Under the pieces are notes generated by a model. The model was not told the DNA's origin. It did no database searches and worked only from the letters and a program-made list of their open reading frames with translations. A stretch of 8,653 nucleotides of DNA from RGIG8597 sp045133795 (GTDB taxonomy: Bacteria > Spirochaetota > GWE2-31-10), in the NCBI GenBank assembly GCA_045133795.1, contig JBGUUT010000059.1:1-8653 (forward strand), given 5' to 3'. Shown in pieces: positions 1 through 4,589 of the stretch (position 1 is the stretch's first letter; each line of letters starts with the position of its first letter). The position numbers and the translations under genes were made by a program.

Positions 1-1
1 A

Positions 2-241
2 TATATGACGTGGGAAATGTTAAAACAAGATACTTATGATTCCGGCTTTTCTGCCGGCGAAGAATACGGTTTTTCTTTAGGTCGTAATGAAGGAATTGCT
101 ATAGGTGAAGAACGTGGTATTTCATTGGGCGAACATAAAAAAGCCATTGAAACGGCAAAGAATGCTTTATCAATGAAGTTAACACTAGAACAAATTGCAA
201 GTCTTACCGGGCTGTCGGTTGAGGAAATAGAGAAGCTATAA
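2..241 (+). CDS. C-terminal part of an Rpn-family / PD-(D/E)XK nuclease family transposase protein (5' end outside window)
   Basis: The reading frame is open from base 2 to the stop at 239-241, so the gene begins outside the window; the ATG at base 5 is most likely internal. The visible tail of about 79 residues has the low-complexity Gly/Glu pattern SAGEEYGFSLGRNEGIAIGEERGISLGEHKKA, followed by a short helical end, LTLEQIASLTGLSVEEIEKL. This layout is characteristic of the C-terminus of the Rpn/PD-(D/E)XK nuclease transposase family (recombination-promoting nucleases), where a 'G-x-x-x-G-x-E-x-G' linker leads into a small helix-turn-helix-like region. The catalytic nuclease domain would lie upstream and cannot be seen, so activity cannot be judged. 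A terminator follows at once. The family call comes from tail composition only, so it is good but not certain. Confidence 0.72.
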   Translation, partial: YMTWEMLKQDTYDSGFSAGEEYGFSLGRNEGIAIGEERGISLGEHKKAIETAKNALSMKLTLEQIASLTGLSVEEIEKL

Positions 242-244
242 TTC

Positions 245-273
245 AAAAAGAGCGGAGAAATCTGCTCTTTTTT
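245..273 (+). terminator. Rho-independent terminator of the transposase-family gene
   Basis: The arms AAAAAGAGC (245-253) and GCTCTTTTT (264-272) pair over 9 bp, an internal AGA/TCT pairing is possible, and the 3' arm runs into a T tract. It starts 4 bases after the stop codon of the upstream gene. The A-rich left arm could also make it work on the other strand. Confidence 0.8.
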
Positions 274-305
274 GTTTGCAACGCAGGCGACGAAGCAAGC
301 TGTGT

Positions 306-515
306 GGCAATTTGCCGACAAGTCGGCATTTGGAAATCGTTTTGGGTTCAAAACTTTATAAACCATTTTGGTTTAAGAAATATTCGCCGTGTAAACCGGC
401 ATTAAAATGCAACTTTAGTTCAAAGTTTGGGAAAAGTTAGAGGGTATTCTCTTTTTTGCGGATAAAAAGAGAATACCCTCTATAACTCCCAAGAGAAAAG
501 AACGCTTTGACTTTC
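306..515 (+). repeat. Modular intergenic hairpin element, copy A
   Basis: A non-coding stretch made of consecutive small inverted repeats that recur, in a different order and with altered stems, at 8481-8640. Modules in order: G (GCCGACAAGTCGGC, 314-327); Q (GTTTTG-GGTT-CAAAAC, 339-354); T (TAAACCA-TTT-TGGTTTA, 359-375); a weaker G (GCCG/CGGC, 386-400); a weaker Q (AACTTT/AAAGTT, 411-427); and L, a perfect 19-bp stem (438-456 with 464-482, loop 457-463). L is followed by a pyrimidine-rich tail that ends near TTTGACTTT. Spacer sequence is conserved with the other copy: GGTTTAAGAAATATTCGCCG (370-389 and 8493-8512) and ATCGTTTTGGGTTCAAAAC (336-354 and 8531-8549). The strand is arbitrary. Function unknown; a dispersed structured repeat is the simplest reading. 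Confidence 0.75.
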
Positions 516-541
516 TGCAAGTTCATTCTCTCTTTTTCATG

Positions 542-643
542 GGAAAATCGTAGATTTTCCGAATCCACGATGAGTTTGCAATGCAAACGAACGAAGTATT
601 TCCGCAAGGAAATACCAAGCGAATGTGTTATTATCGATAATAA
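542..643. repeat. Chain of four perfect hairpins or palindromes in intergenic DNA
   Basis: Four perfect inverted repeats of unrelated stem sequence follow each other with short spacers: GGAAAATC-GTA-GATTTTCC (542-560), GTTTGC-AAT-GCAAAC (574-588), GTATTTCC-GCAA-GGAAATAC (596-615, with a GCAA tetraloop), and the 16-base palindrome TTATTATCGATAATAA (628-643). None has a T tract, so they are not ordinary terminators. No start codon with a ribosome binding site leads a plausible protein here. The region continues copy A of the modular element and may belong to the same structured repeat. Confidence 0.65.
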
Positions 644-818
644 GCTATTTCGCATATCGATAATAAGCTACTAGAGATGTCTCTATTACGTTACTGACGA
701 AAACCTTTCTAGCTACAAATGTTTTTCTGTATAAGTTATTTCGCATATCGAAAATACGTTACTGACGAAAACCTTTCCAGCTACAAATGTTTCTGTTTAT
801 AAGCTATATCTCATATAG
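632..818. repeat. Degenerate direct repeats, about 68-base period
   Basis: A 40-base block at 687-726 recurs at 755-794 with only two differences (period 68); it begins TACGTTACTGACGAAAACC. A second block of the form ATAAG(C/T)TATTTCGCATATCG occurs three times (639-659, 730-750, 798-818), the third copy diverged. In addition TATCGATAATAAGCTA is present exactly at 632-647 and 655-670. Several units contain inverted repeats, such as TAGAGA-TG-TCTCTA (672-685) and CTATAT-CTC-ATATAG (804-818); a 12-base palindrome AGCAACGTTGCT follows at 821-832. No coding potential is seen. Confidence 0.7.
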
Positions 819-870
819 TGAGCAACGTTGCTATGCATATACGATTCGGCTTGCAGTATCTCCGGATTAA

Positions 871-966
871 ACCTTAAAAGTTTACAAAATAACCTGTATT
901 AATATAAAAACGCTTTTTAACCTCGATAATGCTTTTGATGAACACGTAGAAATTATAAGAGAATAA
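871..966 (+). pseudogene. 3' remnant of a second BspA-type LRR gene
   Basis: The frame opens after a stop at 868-870 and reads 31 codons to the TAA at 964-966. Its last residues, HVEIIRE-stop, match the C-terminus of the intact LRR protein downstream (DVEIIRE-stop at 1958-1981). An internal NIKTL also matches residues 90-94 of that protein. The DNA from 946 onwards is nearly identical to the end of the downstream gene and its terminator. This is therefore the surviving tail of a paralogous LRR gene whose body has been deleted. No start codon or ribosome binding site is present, so no product is expected. Confidence 0.7.
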
Positions 967-1024
967 AAAGTAAGAAGCAAAACAAGGCACTGCAAATATG
1001 TAAGTGTCTTGGTTTGCAACTGAA
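946..1024 (+). repeat. 79-base direct repeat, left copy
   Basis: Bases 946-1024 match 1961-2039 with three substitutions and no gap. Each copy holds the last codons of an LRR gene (VEIIRE-stop) and a terminator-like inverted repeat. In this copy the 3' arm has become CTTGGTTT instead of CTTGTTTT, which weakens the terminator. The GTG used to open the downstream LRR frame lies inside this repeat, at 1004-1006. Confidence 0.93.
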
Positions 1025-1981
1025 CATAAAATCCAAGCCTGTTCTTCCTTAACATCAGTAGTTATTCCGGAAGGTATAACAGAGATAAAAGGGGGTGATT
1101 CTTTTGGCAAAAAGGGTACTTTTGCAGGCTGTACATCCCTAACATCGGTAGTTATTCCGGAGGGGGTAACAAAGATTGGTGAAAAAGCTTTTATTGACTG
1201 TGCTTCTCTAACGTCAGTAGTTATTCCGGAAAGTGTAACAGAGATTGAATGGAGAGCTTTTTTCAACTGTAATATCAAAACACTTGAACATACTCTCTTT
1301 AAAATAGAAAATGGATTTCTAATAAAAAATGGAATTGTTGAAAGTTTAACTTCTGAATTAACAACAGCAGTTATTCCGGAGGGTGTAACAGAGATTGGTG
1401 AAGAAGCTTTTTATGAATGTGAGTCTCTAACATCGGTAGTTATTCCAAAGAGTGTAAAAAAGATTGGAGAAGACGCTTTTTATAACTGTAATCTAACATC
1501 AGTAGTTATTCCGGAGGGTGTAACAGAAATAGACGCTTTTAAAGGATGTAAATCCCTAACGTCAGTAGTTATTTCGGAAAGTGTAACAACGATTGGTCAA
1601 GGAGCTTTTGTAGGATGTAATTCCCTAACATCAATAGTTATTCCGGAGGGAGTTACAAAGATTTATAGAATTGCTTTTAGAAACTGTACTTCTCTGACAT
1701 CAGTAGTTATTCCATCGAGTGTAACAGAAATAGAAGAGTACGCTTTTTCAGGATGTGAATCCCTAACGTCAGTTGTTATTGCAGAGGGGGTAGAGAAGAT
1801 TGGTAAAGACGCTTTTTCAAATTGTAAAGCCCTAACGTCAGTTGTTATTCCAAAGGGAGTAACAAGGATTGGAAAAGGAGCTTTTGAATACTGTAATCTA
1901 ACATCAGTAGTTGTTCCAAAAAGTGTGAGAAAAATTGGTAATGAAGTGTTTGACTATGATGTAGAAATTATAAGAGAATAA
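1004..1981 (+). CDS. BspA-type leucine-rich-repeat protein, probably 5'-truncated
   Basis: The protein is almost wholly LRR_5/BspA-type repeats: twelve units of consensus C-x-S-LTSVVIPEGVTEIGxxAFxx, with LTS-like cores starting near residues 16, 46, 69, 119, 142, 164, 185, 208, 231, 254, 277 and 299. The commonest period is 23. Between units 3 and 4 (residues 89-118) sits FKIENGFLIKNG, a cap-like segment usually seen near the start of such proteins. Members of this family are normally secreted or surface-exposed binding proteins. Here there is no signal peptide or lipobox, no ribosome binding site before the GTG at 1004, and no internal Met codon; an in-frame stop sits at 1001-1003. The first repeat begins mid-unit directly after a paralog's terminator. 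The gene is best read as a recombinant that lost its 5' end; expression is doubtful. Family assignment is very secure, the start is not. Confidence 0.85.
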   Translation: MSWFATEHKIQACSSLTSVVIPEGITEIKGGDSFGKKGTFAGCTSLTSVVIPEGVTKIGEKAFIDCASLTSVVIPESVTEIEWRAFFNCNIKTLEHTLFKIENGFLIKNGIVESLTSELTTAVIPEGVTEIGEEAFYECESLTSVVIPKSVKKIGEDAFYNCNLTSVVIPEGVTEIDAFKGCKSLTSVVISESVTTIGQGAFVGCNSLTSIVIPEGVTKIYRIAFRNCTSLTSVVIPSSVTEIEEYAFSGCESLTSVVIAEGVEKIGKDAFSNCKALTSVVIPKGVTRIGKGAFEYCNLTSVVVPKSVRKIGNEVFDYDVEIIRE

Positions 1982-2039
1982 AAAGTAAGAAGCAAAACAA
2001 GGCACTGCAAATATTTAAGTGTCTTGTTTTACAACTGAA
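1961..2039 (+). repeat. 79-base direct repeat, right copy
   Basis: Partner of 946-1024 (three substitutions over 79 bases). It covers the last codons of the LRR gene, its stop, and the first terminator. The pair brackets the whole LRR frame, so recombination between the copies would delete or circularise about 1,015 bases. Confidence 0.93.
1994..2030 (+). terminator. Terminator of the LRR gene
   Basis: AAAACAAGGCACT (1994-2006) pairs with AGTGTCTTGTTTT (2018-2030) over 13 bp with one G-T wobble and ends in a T run. It starts 12 bases after the stop. The same structure, with a damaged 3' arm, is present in the left copy of the direct repeat. Confidence 0.8.
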
Positions 2040-2072
2040 ACTCGCAGTGAGGGGCTGTCATTGCGAGTTTTT
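2038..2072 (+). terminator. Second, stronger terminator after the LRR gene
   Basis: AAACTCGCAGTGA (2038-2050) pairs with TCATTGCGAGTTT (2058-2070) over 13 bp with one wobble, a 7-base loop GGGGCTG, and a T tract to 2072. It lies 7 bases after the first terminator, giving a tandem stop that isolates the next gene from LRR transcription. Confidence 0.88.
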
Positions 2073-2179
2073 ACATTAATGAAGTTATAGAAATAATTTT
2101 AATCAATTGAGTTATTCCGCTTAATATATACAGCTTAGAAATTATATACTAAAATAATTTTTACTTAAGGAGAAATTTT

Positions 2180-2809
2180 ATGGGTTGTTTTGCATATTGT
2201 TCAATGCAATTTTATTCACACGAAGATTTTAATTCAATATTTGAAAAATTTGGCAAAGGACAAAAAGAATTTTCTTTTACATGGCTTGGTTTTGAAGACA
2301 TATCTTTTTCAAGTTTAGATCCGGAAGATAACAGTCCTTCTTTCAGTGATGAAACAGAAAACACAATTGGTTTTATGTGTAGAAGCGGCAATTATGGAGA
2401 TGTTTATGCCGGATTTCGAAAAATAGCAACATCCGGAATAGATTTTATTTATTCAGTTCGACTTGAAGGTGGTTCAGGTGAAAAAGGATATTTTAAAGAT
2501 GGAAGATGGTTTATAACAAAACATTACGATGATAATGAAGTTCTTAATGATGAACTTCAAGACTTGCCGGATGGAAAATTTGATTGGATACCGGAAATGT
2601 ATACAATTACAAAAGAAAAAATACAACTCAATTCCTTTGTAAAAAATTTAAATTTTGCATGGGCAATAGTTTCTGAGATTTCTGATACATCTGTAAAACT
2701 AAGCGTAATTGAAGACAAAGATAATACTTTAATTTCCGGCAATCAGATAATTGCAGAATATAAAAATATAGATGAACTAACAAAAGACGGTTGGGTATTG
2801 GCAATGTAA
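2180..2809 (+). CDS. Hypothetical protein, 209 aa, acidic and cytoplasmic
   Basis: I do not recognise this protein. The start is well supported: AAGGAG at 2167-2172 lies 7 bases before the ATG. It has no signal peptide, lipobox or membrane segment, so it should be cytoplasmic. It is rich in Asp, Glu, Phe and Trp; a Gly-rich stretch RLEGGSGEKGYFKDGRW lies near the middle. The N-terminus MGCFAYCSMQFYSHEDF holds two of its few Cys residues. No catalytic motif stands out. The gene is monocistronic: tandem terminators lie upstream and a bidirectional terminator about 95 bases downstream. A possible -10, TATACT, is at 2145-2150, but no good -35 is seen. Its size and composition would suit a toxin-immunity or other small accessory protein, but that is speculation. 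The coding call itself is firm. Confidence 0.8.
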   Translation: MGCFAYCSMQFYSHEDFNSIFEKFGKGQKEFSFTWLGFEDISFSSLDPEDNSPSFSDETENTIGFMCRSGNYGDVYAGFRKIATSGIDFIYSVRLEGGSGEKGYFKDGRWFITKHYDDNEVLNDELQDLPDGKFDWIPEMYTITKEKIQLNSFVKNLNFAWAIVSEISDTSVKLSVIEDKDNTLISGNQIIAEYKNIDELTKDGWVLAM

Positions 2810-2813
2810 CAGT

Positions 2814-2885
2814 GTTGTGCATTTTCACAATGCACAAGGGTTGTGCAATTTTGCAATGTATAAGGGGTGTGCATTATGTACAAAG
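2814..2885 (+). repeat. Three tandem hairpin repeats, 26-base period, after the hypothetical gene
   Basis: Three units start at about 2815, 2841 and 2867. Unit 1 is a perfect 9-bp hairpin (TTGTGCATT-TTCAC-AATGCACAA, 2815-2837). Unit 2 keeps the same fold with two G-T wobbles and one mismatch (2841-2863). Unit 3 is shorter (TGTGCA-TTA-TGTACA, about 2868-2882). They begin 5 bases after the stop codon. None carries a T tract. They would lie in the 3' untranslated region between the gene and its terminator. Confidence 0.75.
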
Positions 2886-2905
2886 ACCGTTCGAAATAGC
2901 CAATA

Positions 2906-2943
2906 AAAAATGCCGGATTAGAAAAAATCTATCCGGCATTTTT
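2906..2943. terminator. Bidirectional terminator between convergent genes
   Basis: AAAAATGCCGGAT (2906-2918) pairs perfectly with ATCCGGCATTTTT (2931-2943), 13 bp, with an A tract on the left and a T tract on the right. It therefore terminates both the plus-strand hypothetical gene and the minus-strand lipoprotein gene, whose stop codon is at 2957-2959. Confidence 0.9.
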
Positions 2944-2956
2944 GTTTGCAAATCAA

Positions 2957-4231
2957 TTACATTTTGACTTTTGTGAAAGTAAGCCAAACATCATTTCCGT
3001 ATGCGTCGATGTATTTAAATTTTACGGAATCGGCAGTTAAGTCTTTGTATATTACGACACTTTCTACTTCAGTTGTGTTATCTTCCGGTGATAAAAAAGT
3101 GTAATAAACCATTCCGTTTTCGATTTTGGTGATTGTTCCCTCGATTGTATCTTTTACCGGTGTGTCCATGATGTTGTATTCTGCAGTGGTAGTAAACTTG
3201 TCGGCAGTAAAAGTGTATGTCATTTTCATTTCCGTTGAAATGCCGTCAGCGTCTATTGTTTGTGTATTTTTCCAGCTTCCGATTATACTGTATTCAGTAT
3301 CATCGTCTTTATTATCGCCATTGTCGTTGTTTTCATTATTGTTTGTATTTGTCACTTTTTTAAAAGTAATCCATTCATTGTATCCTTCCAGGTAAATCTT
3401 TACGGAATCAGCAGTTAAATCTTTGTAGTTGAAAGTACTGTTGATTTTTTCGCCGGGATTTTCCGGATTGTCTGAGATTAAATAAATTTTATTTTCTTCA
3501 AATTTAGTGATTGTACTTTCTGTTGTTTGTGTGATTTTTAAGTCTTCATCAGTTGTGATATTTTCGAATATAAGAGTGAAGTTTTTTTCTGTGATAACGT
3601 ATGTGATTTTAAAATCTATCGAAAAATCCCCGGTGTTAAGATTTTTGATTCCGGTCCAAGTTCCGATTATGCTGTATTCAGTATCGTTGTTTTCATTGCT
3701 ATTGTTGCTGTTTGTAACTTTTCTTAAAGTTATCCATTCTTCAATCTCGTTTCCGTCATCATCACAATAAACATTTTTAATTTTTACAGATGTTTGTGTC
3801 AAATCTTTGTACTCTATTTCCATGTCGTTCAGCGGTTCTTGTATCATTTGTGCAATCATTTCTTTGCTCATAGTAGAATCATTCGCTACTTTCATATCTG
3901 TTATGGTGATTTTGTCGGCTGTCGTCGAAGCAGTTCCTTCTACTTTTAAATATTCACCTTTTTTGATTAATACGGTCTCGCCGTCAGGATTTACATCGAA
4001 AATGTATTCCATTGAAAAAGCAGCCTTGCCGTTTGAGTTGATTTCGTAAATGTATTTAAAGCCATTTTTTAGATTTAGGCTTTCTTCTGTTTCCCAAGTT
4101 CCGACTAAGGACGGCGATGTATTCTCTTTGTTACCATTATCGGTATTATTTGTGACGGTGTCACAGCTGCAAAGTAAAAATATTGCTGTGAGTAGTAATG
4201 TTGTAAGTATTTTTTTTAATAAAGTCGTCAT
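2957..4231 (-). CDS. Lipoprotein with three tandem lipocalin-like domains
   Basis: The chosen start (ATG at 4231-4229) gives 424 residues and is preceded by AGGGAG at 4244-4239, 7 bases away. A longer frame from a TTG at 4291 would place extra residues before the signal peptide and is rejected. Residues 1-23 are a type II signal peptide: basic Lys6-Lys7, a hydrophobic core, and lipobox LCSC with Cys23 as the lipidated residue. Three repeated domains follow at about 41-172, 187-293 and 315-424. Each opens with S(L/I)(V/I)G(T/S)W and closes with YKDLT-x-x-SVK...(E/V)W(I/L)T(F/L)-x-KV. This is the pattern of lipocalin-like beta-barrel domains of bacterial lipoproteins. The linkers are Asn/Asp-rich, for example NSNNSNENNDTEY. 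The protein should be anchored to a membrane, perhaps the surface; any ligand is unknown. Domains 2 and 3 are alike at DNA level. A poly-C run lies upstream of its candidate promoter. Confidence 0.85.
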   Translation of the reverse strand: MTTLLKKILTTLLLTAIFLLCSCDTVTNNTDNGNKENTSPSLVGTWETEESLNLKNGFKYIYEINSNGKAAFSMEYIFDVNPDGETVLIKKGEYLKVEGTASTTADKITITDMKVANDSTMSKEMIAQMIQEPLNDMEIEYKDLTQTSVKIKNVYCDDDGNEIEEWITLRKVTNSNNSNENNDTEYSIIGTWTGIKNLNTGDFSIDFKITYVITEKNFTLIFENITTDEDLKITQTTESTITKFEENKIYLISDNPENPGEKINSTFNYKDLTADSVKIYLEGYNEWITFKKVTNTNNNENNDNGDNKDDDTEYSIIGSWKNTQTIDADGISTEMKMTYTFTADKFTTTAEYNIMDTPVKDTIEGTITKIENGMVYYTFLSPEDNTTEVESVVIYKDLTADSVKFKYIDAYGNDVWLTFTKVKM

Positions 4232-4262
4232 AATAAAACTCCCTGTAAAAATGTTTTTATTA

Positions 4263-4291
4263 CAAGTAAAACTTTGTAATATGTTTGTCAA
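4263..4291 (-). promoter_or_regulatory. Candidate promoter of the lipoprotein gene
   Basis: On the minus strand a perfect TTGACA lies at 4291-4286. At 17-bp spacing the hexamer is TACTTG (4268-4263), a weak -10. The -35 is convincing and the -10 is not. The nine-base homopolymer at 4309-4317 lies 17 bases upstream of the -35. Confidence 0.35.
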
Positions 4292-4308
4292 GTCTATCGT
4301 TGGGCGTT

Positions 4309-4317
4309 GGGGGGGGG
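4309..4317. repeat. Homopolymeric tract of nine G (nine C on the lipoprotein strand)
   Basis: An uninterrupted run of nine G in otherwise AT-rich intergenic DNA, about 78 bases upstream of the lipoprotein start codon and 17 bases upstream of its candidate -35. Tracts of this length are prone to slipped-strand length change. Read directly from the sequence; any regulatory role is inference. Confidence 0.9.
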
Positions 4318-4342
4318 ATTTTTAACAAATATTTTTTCAAAC

Positions 4343-4371
4343 TTGACAGCTTCATTATTTTTGATTAGTTA
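4343..4371 (+). promoter_or_regulatory. Candidate promoter of the riboswitch-exchanger operon
   Basis: A perfect TTGACA at 4343-4348 is followed at 17 bp by TAGTTA (4366-4371), a weak -10; TATATA at 4370-4375 is a better hexamer but too far away. A start of transcription near 4376-4380 would place the 5' end right at the base of the riboswitch aptamer, which supports the call. Confidence 0.45.
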
Positions 4372-4372
4372 T

Positions 4373-4530
4373 ATAGCTAACAAGGGAGTAGCCGGCGAAG
4401 TTGTCAATCGACTTCGTTTACATTGCCGTCAGTACGATTTCTATTTTCATTTTAGCGGAAATCCGGTTTTGTAAGTAAGCGGCGAGACTTGTCTGCAATT
4501 ATGGTGCAGTCAGGTCTTGTTTGTTGCTAT
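4373..4530 (+). promoter_or_regulatory. Probable yybP-ykoY family (Mn2+-sensing) riboswitch
   Basis: The 5' core AAGGGAGTAGCC (4382-4393) matches the hallmark GGGGAGUAGC of the yybP-ykoY class. It is followed by a hairpin CGAAGT/ACTTCG (4396-4401 with 4411-4416), the second core CGTCAGTACG (4427-4436), a stem GATTTC/GAAATC (4436-4441 with 4458-4463), and the 3' core GCGGCGAGAC (4479-4488). A stem GACTTG-T-CTGCA / TGCAG-T-CAGGTC (4486-4497 with 4505-4516) follows. The closing helix pairs 4373-4383 (one bulged T) with 4521-4530. The class is known to bind Mn2+ and to control Mn exporters and other cation transporters. It sits just upstream of a CaCA cation exchanger, which fits. Identification is from remembered consensus and hand pairing. 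Confidence 0.75.
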
Positions 4531-4559
4531 CCCAAAAAAGAATAAGGTCTGAATTGCAC
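4504..4559 (+). promoter_or_regulatory. Candidate expression platform: alternative hairpin that competes with the aptamer
   Basis: Bases 4504-4518 belong to the 3' strand of the aptamer stem. They can instead pair with 4544-4559 (AAGGTCTGAATTGCAC): about 15 pairs with three G-T wobbles and one bulge. The two folds are mutually exclusive, as expected for a switch. The ribosome binding site AAGGAG is at 4574-4579, downstream and not in the helix, and there is no T tract, so whether control is translational or transcriptional is not clear. Confidence 0.45.
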
Positions 4560-4589
4560 AAAACCATTTTAATAAGGAGAAAAAACAAA

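Noticed and set aside
437..655. A 72-residue minus-strand reading frame in the hairpin-rich spacer
   Set aside because: It runs through several perfect hairpins and repeat modules, so its sequence is explained by the repeats; it has no convincing start signal and no recognisable domain.
874..1278. A 134-residue minus-strand reading frame with repeated SGITTDVR
   Set aside because: The repeat is the antisense image of the LRR units on the plus strand; the LRR frame has clear family consensus and this one does not.
3126..4049. Plus-strand reading frames opposite the lipoprotein gene
   Set aside because: They are hydrophobic mirror images of the Asn/Asp/Thr-rich lipoprotein codons, with no start signals and no family resemblance.
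4232..4291. N-terminal extension of the lipoprotein from a TTG at 4291
   Set aside because: It would put 20 residues in front of a complete lipoprotein signal peptide and overlaps the candidate -35; the ATG at 4231 has its own ribosome binding site.
4365..4380. Near-palindrome TTAGTTATATAGCTAA as an operator
   Set aside because: Its right half is the 5' strand of the riboswitch closing helix and its left half overlaps the candidate -10, so the symmetry needs no repressor to explain it.
4521..4589. N-terminal extension of the CaCA exchanger from an upstream TTG
   Set aside because: It would be translated from inside the riboswitch; the ATG at 4590 has AAGGAG at the right distance and begins with the normal first membrane helix.
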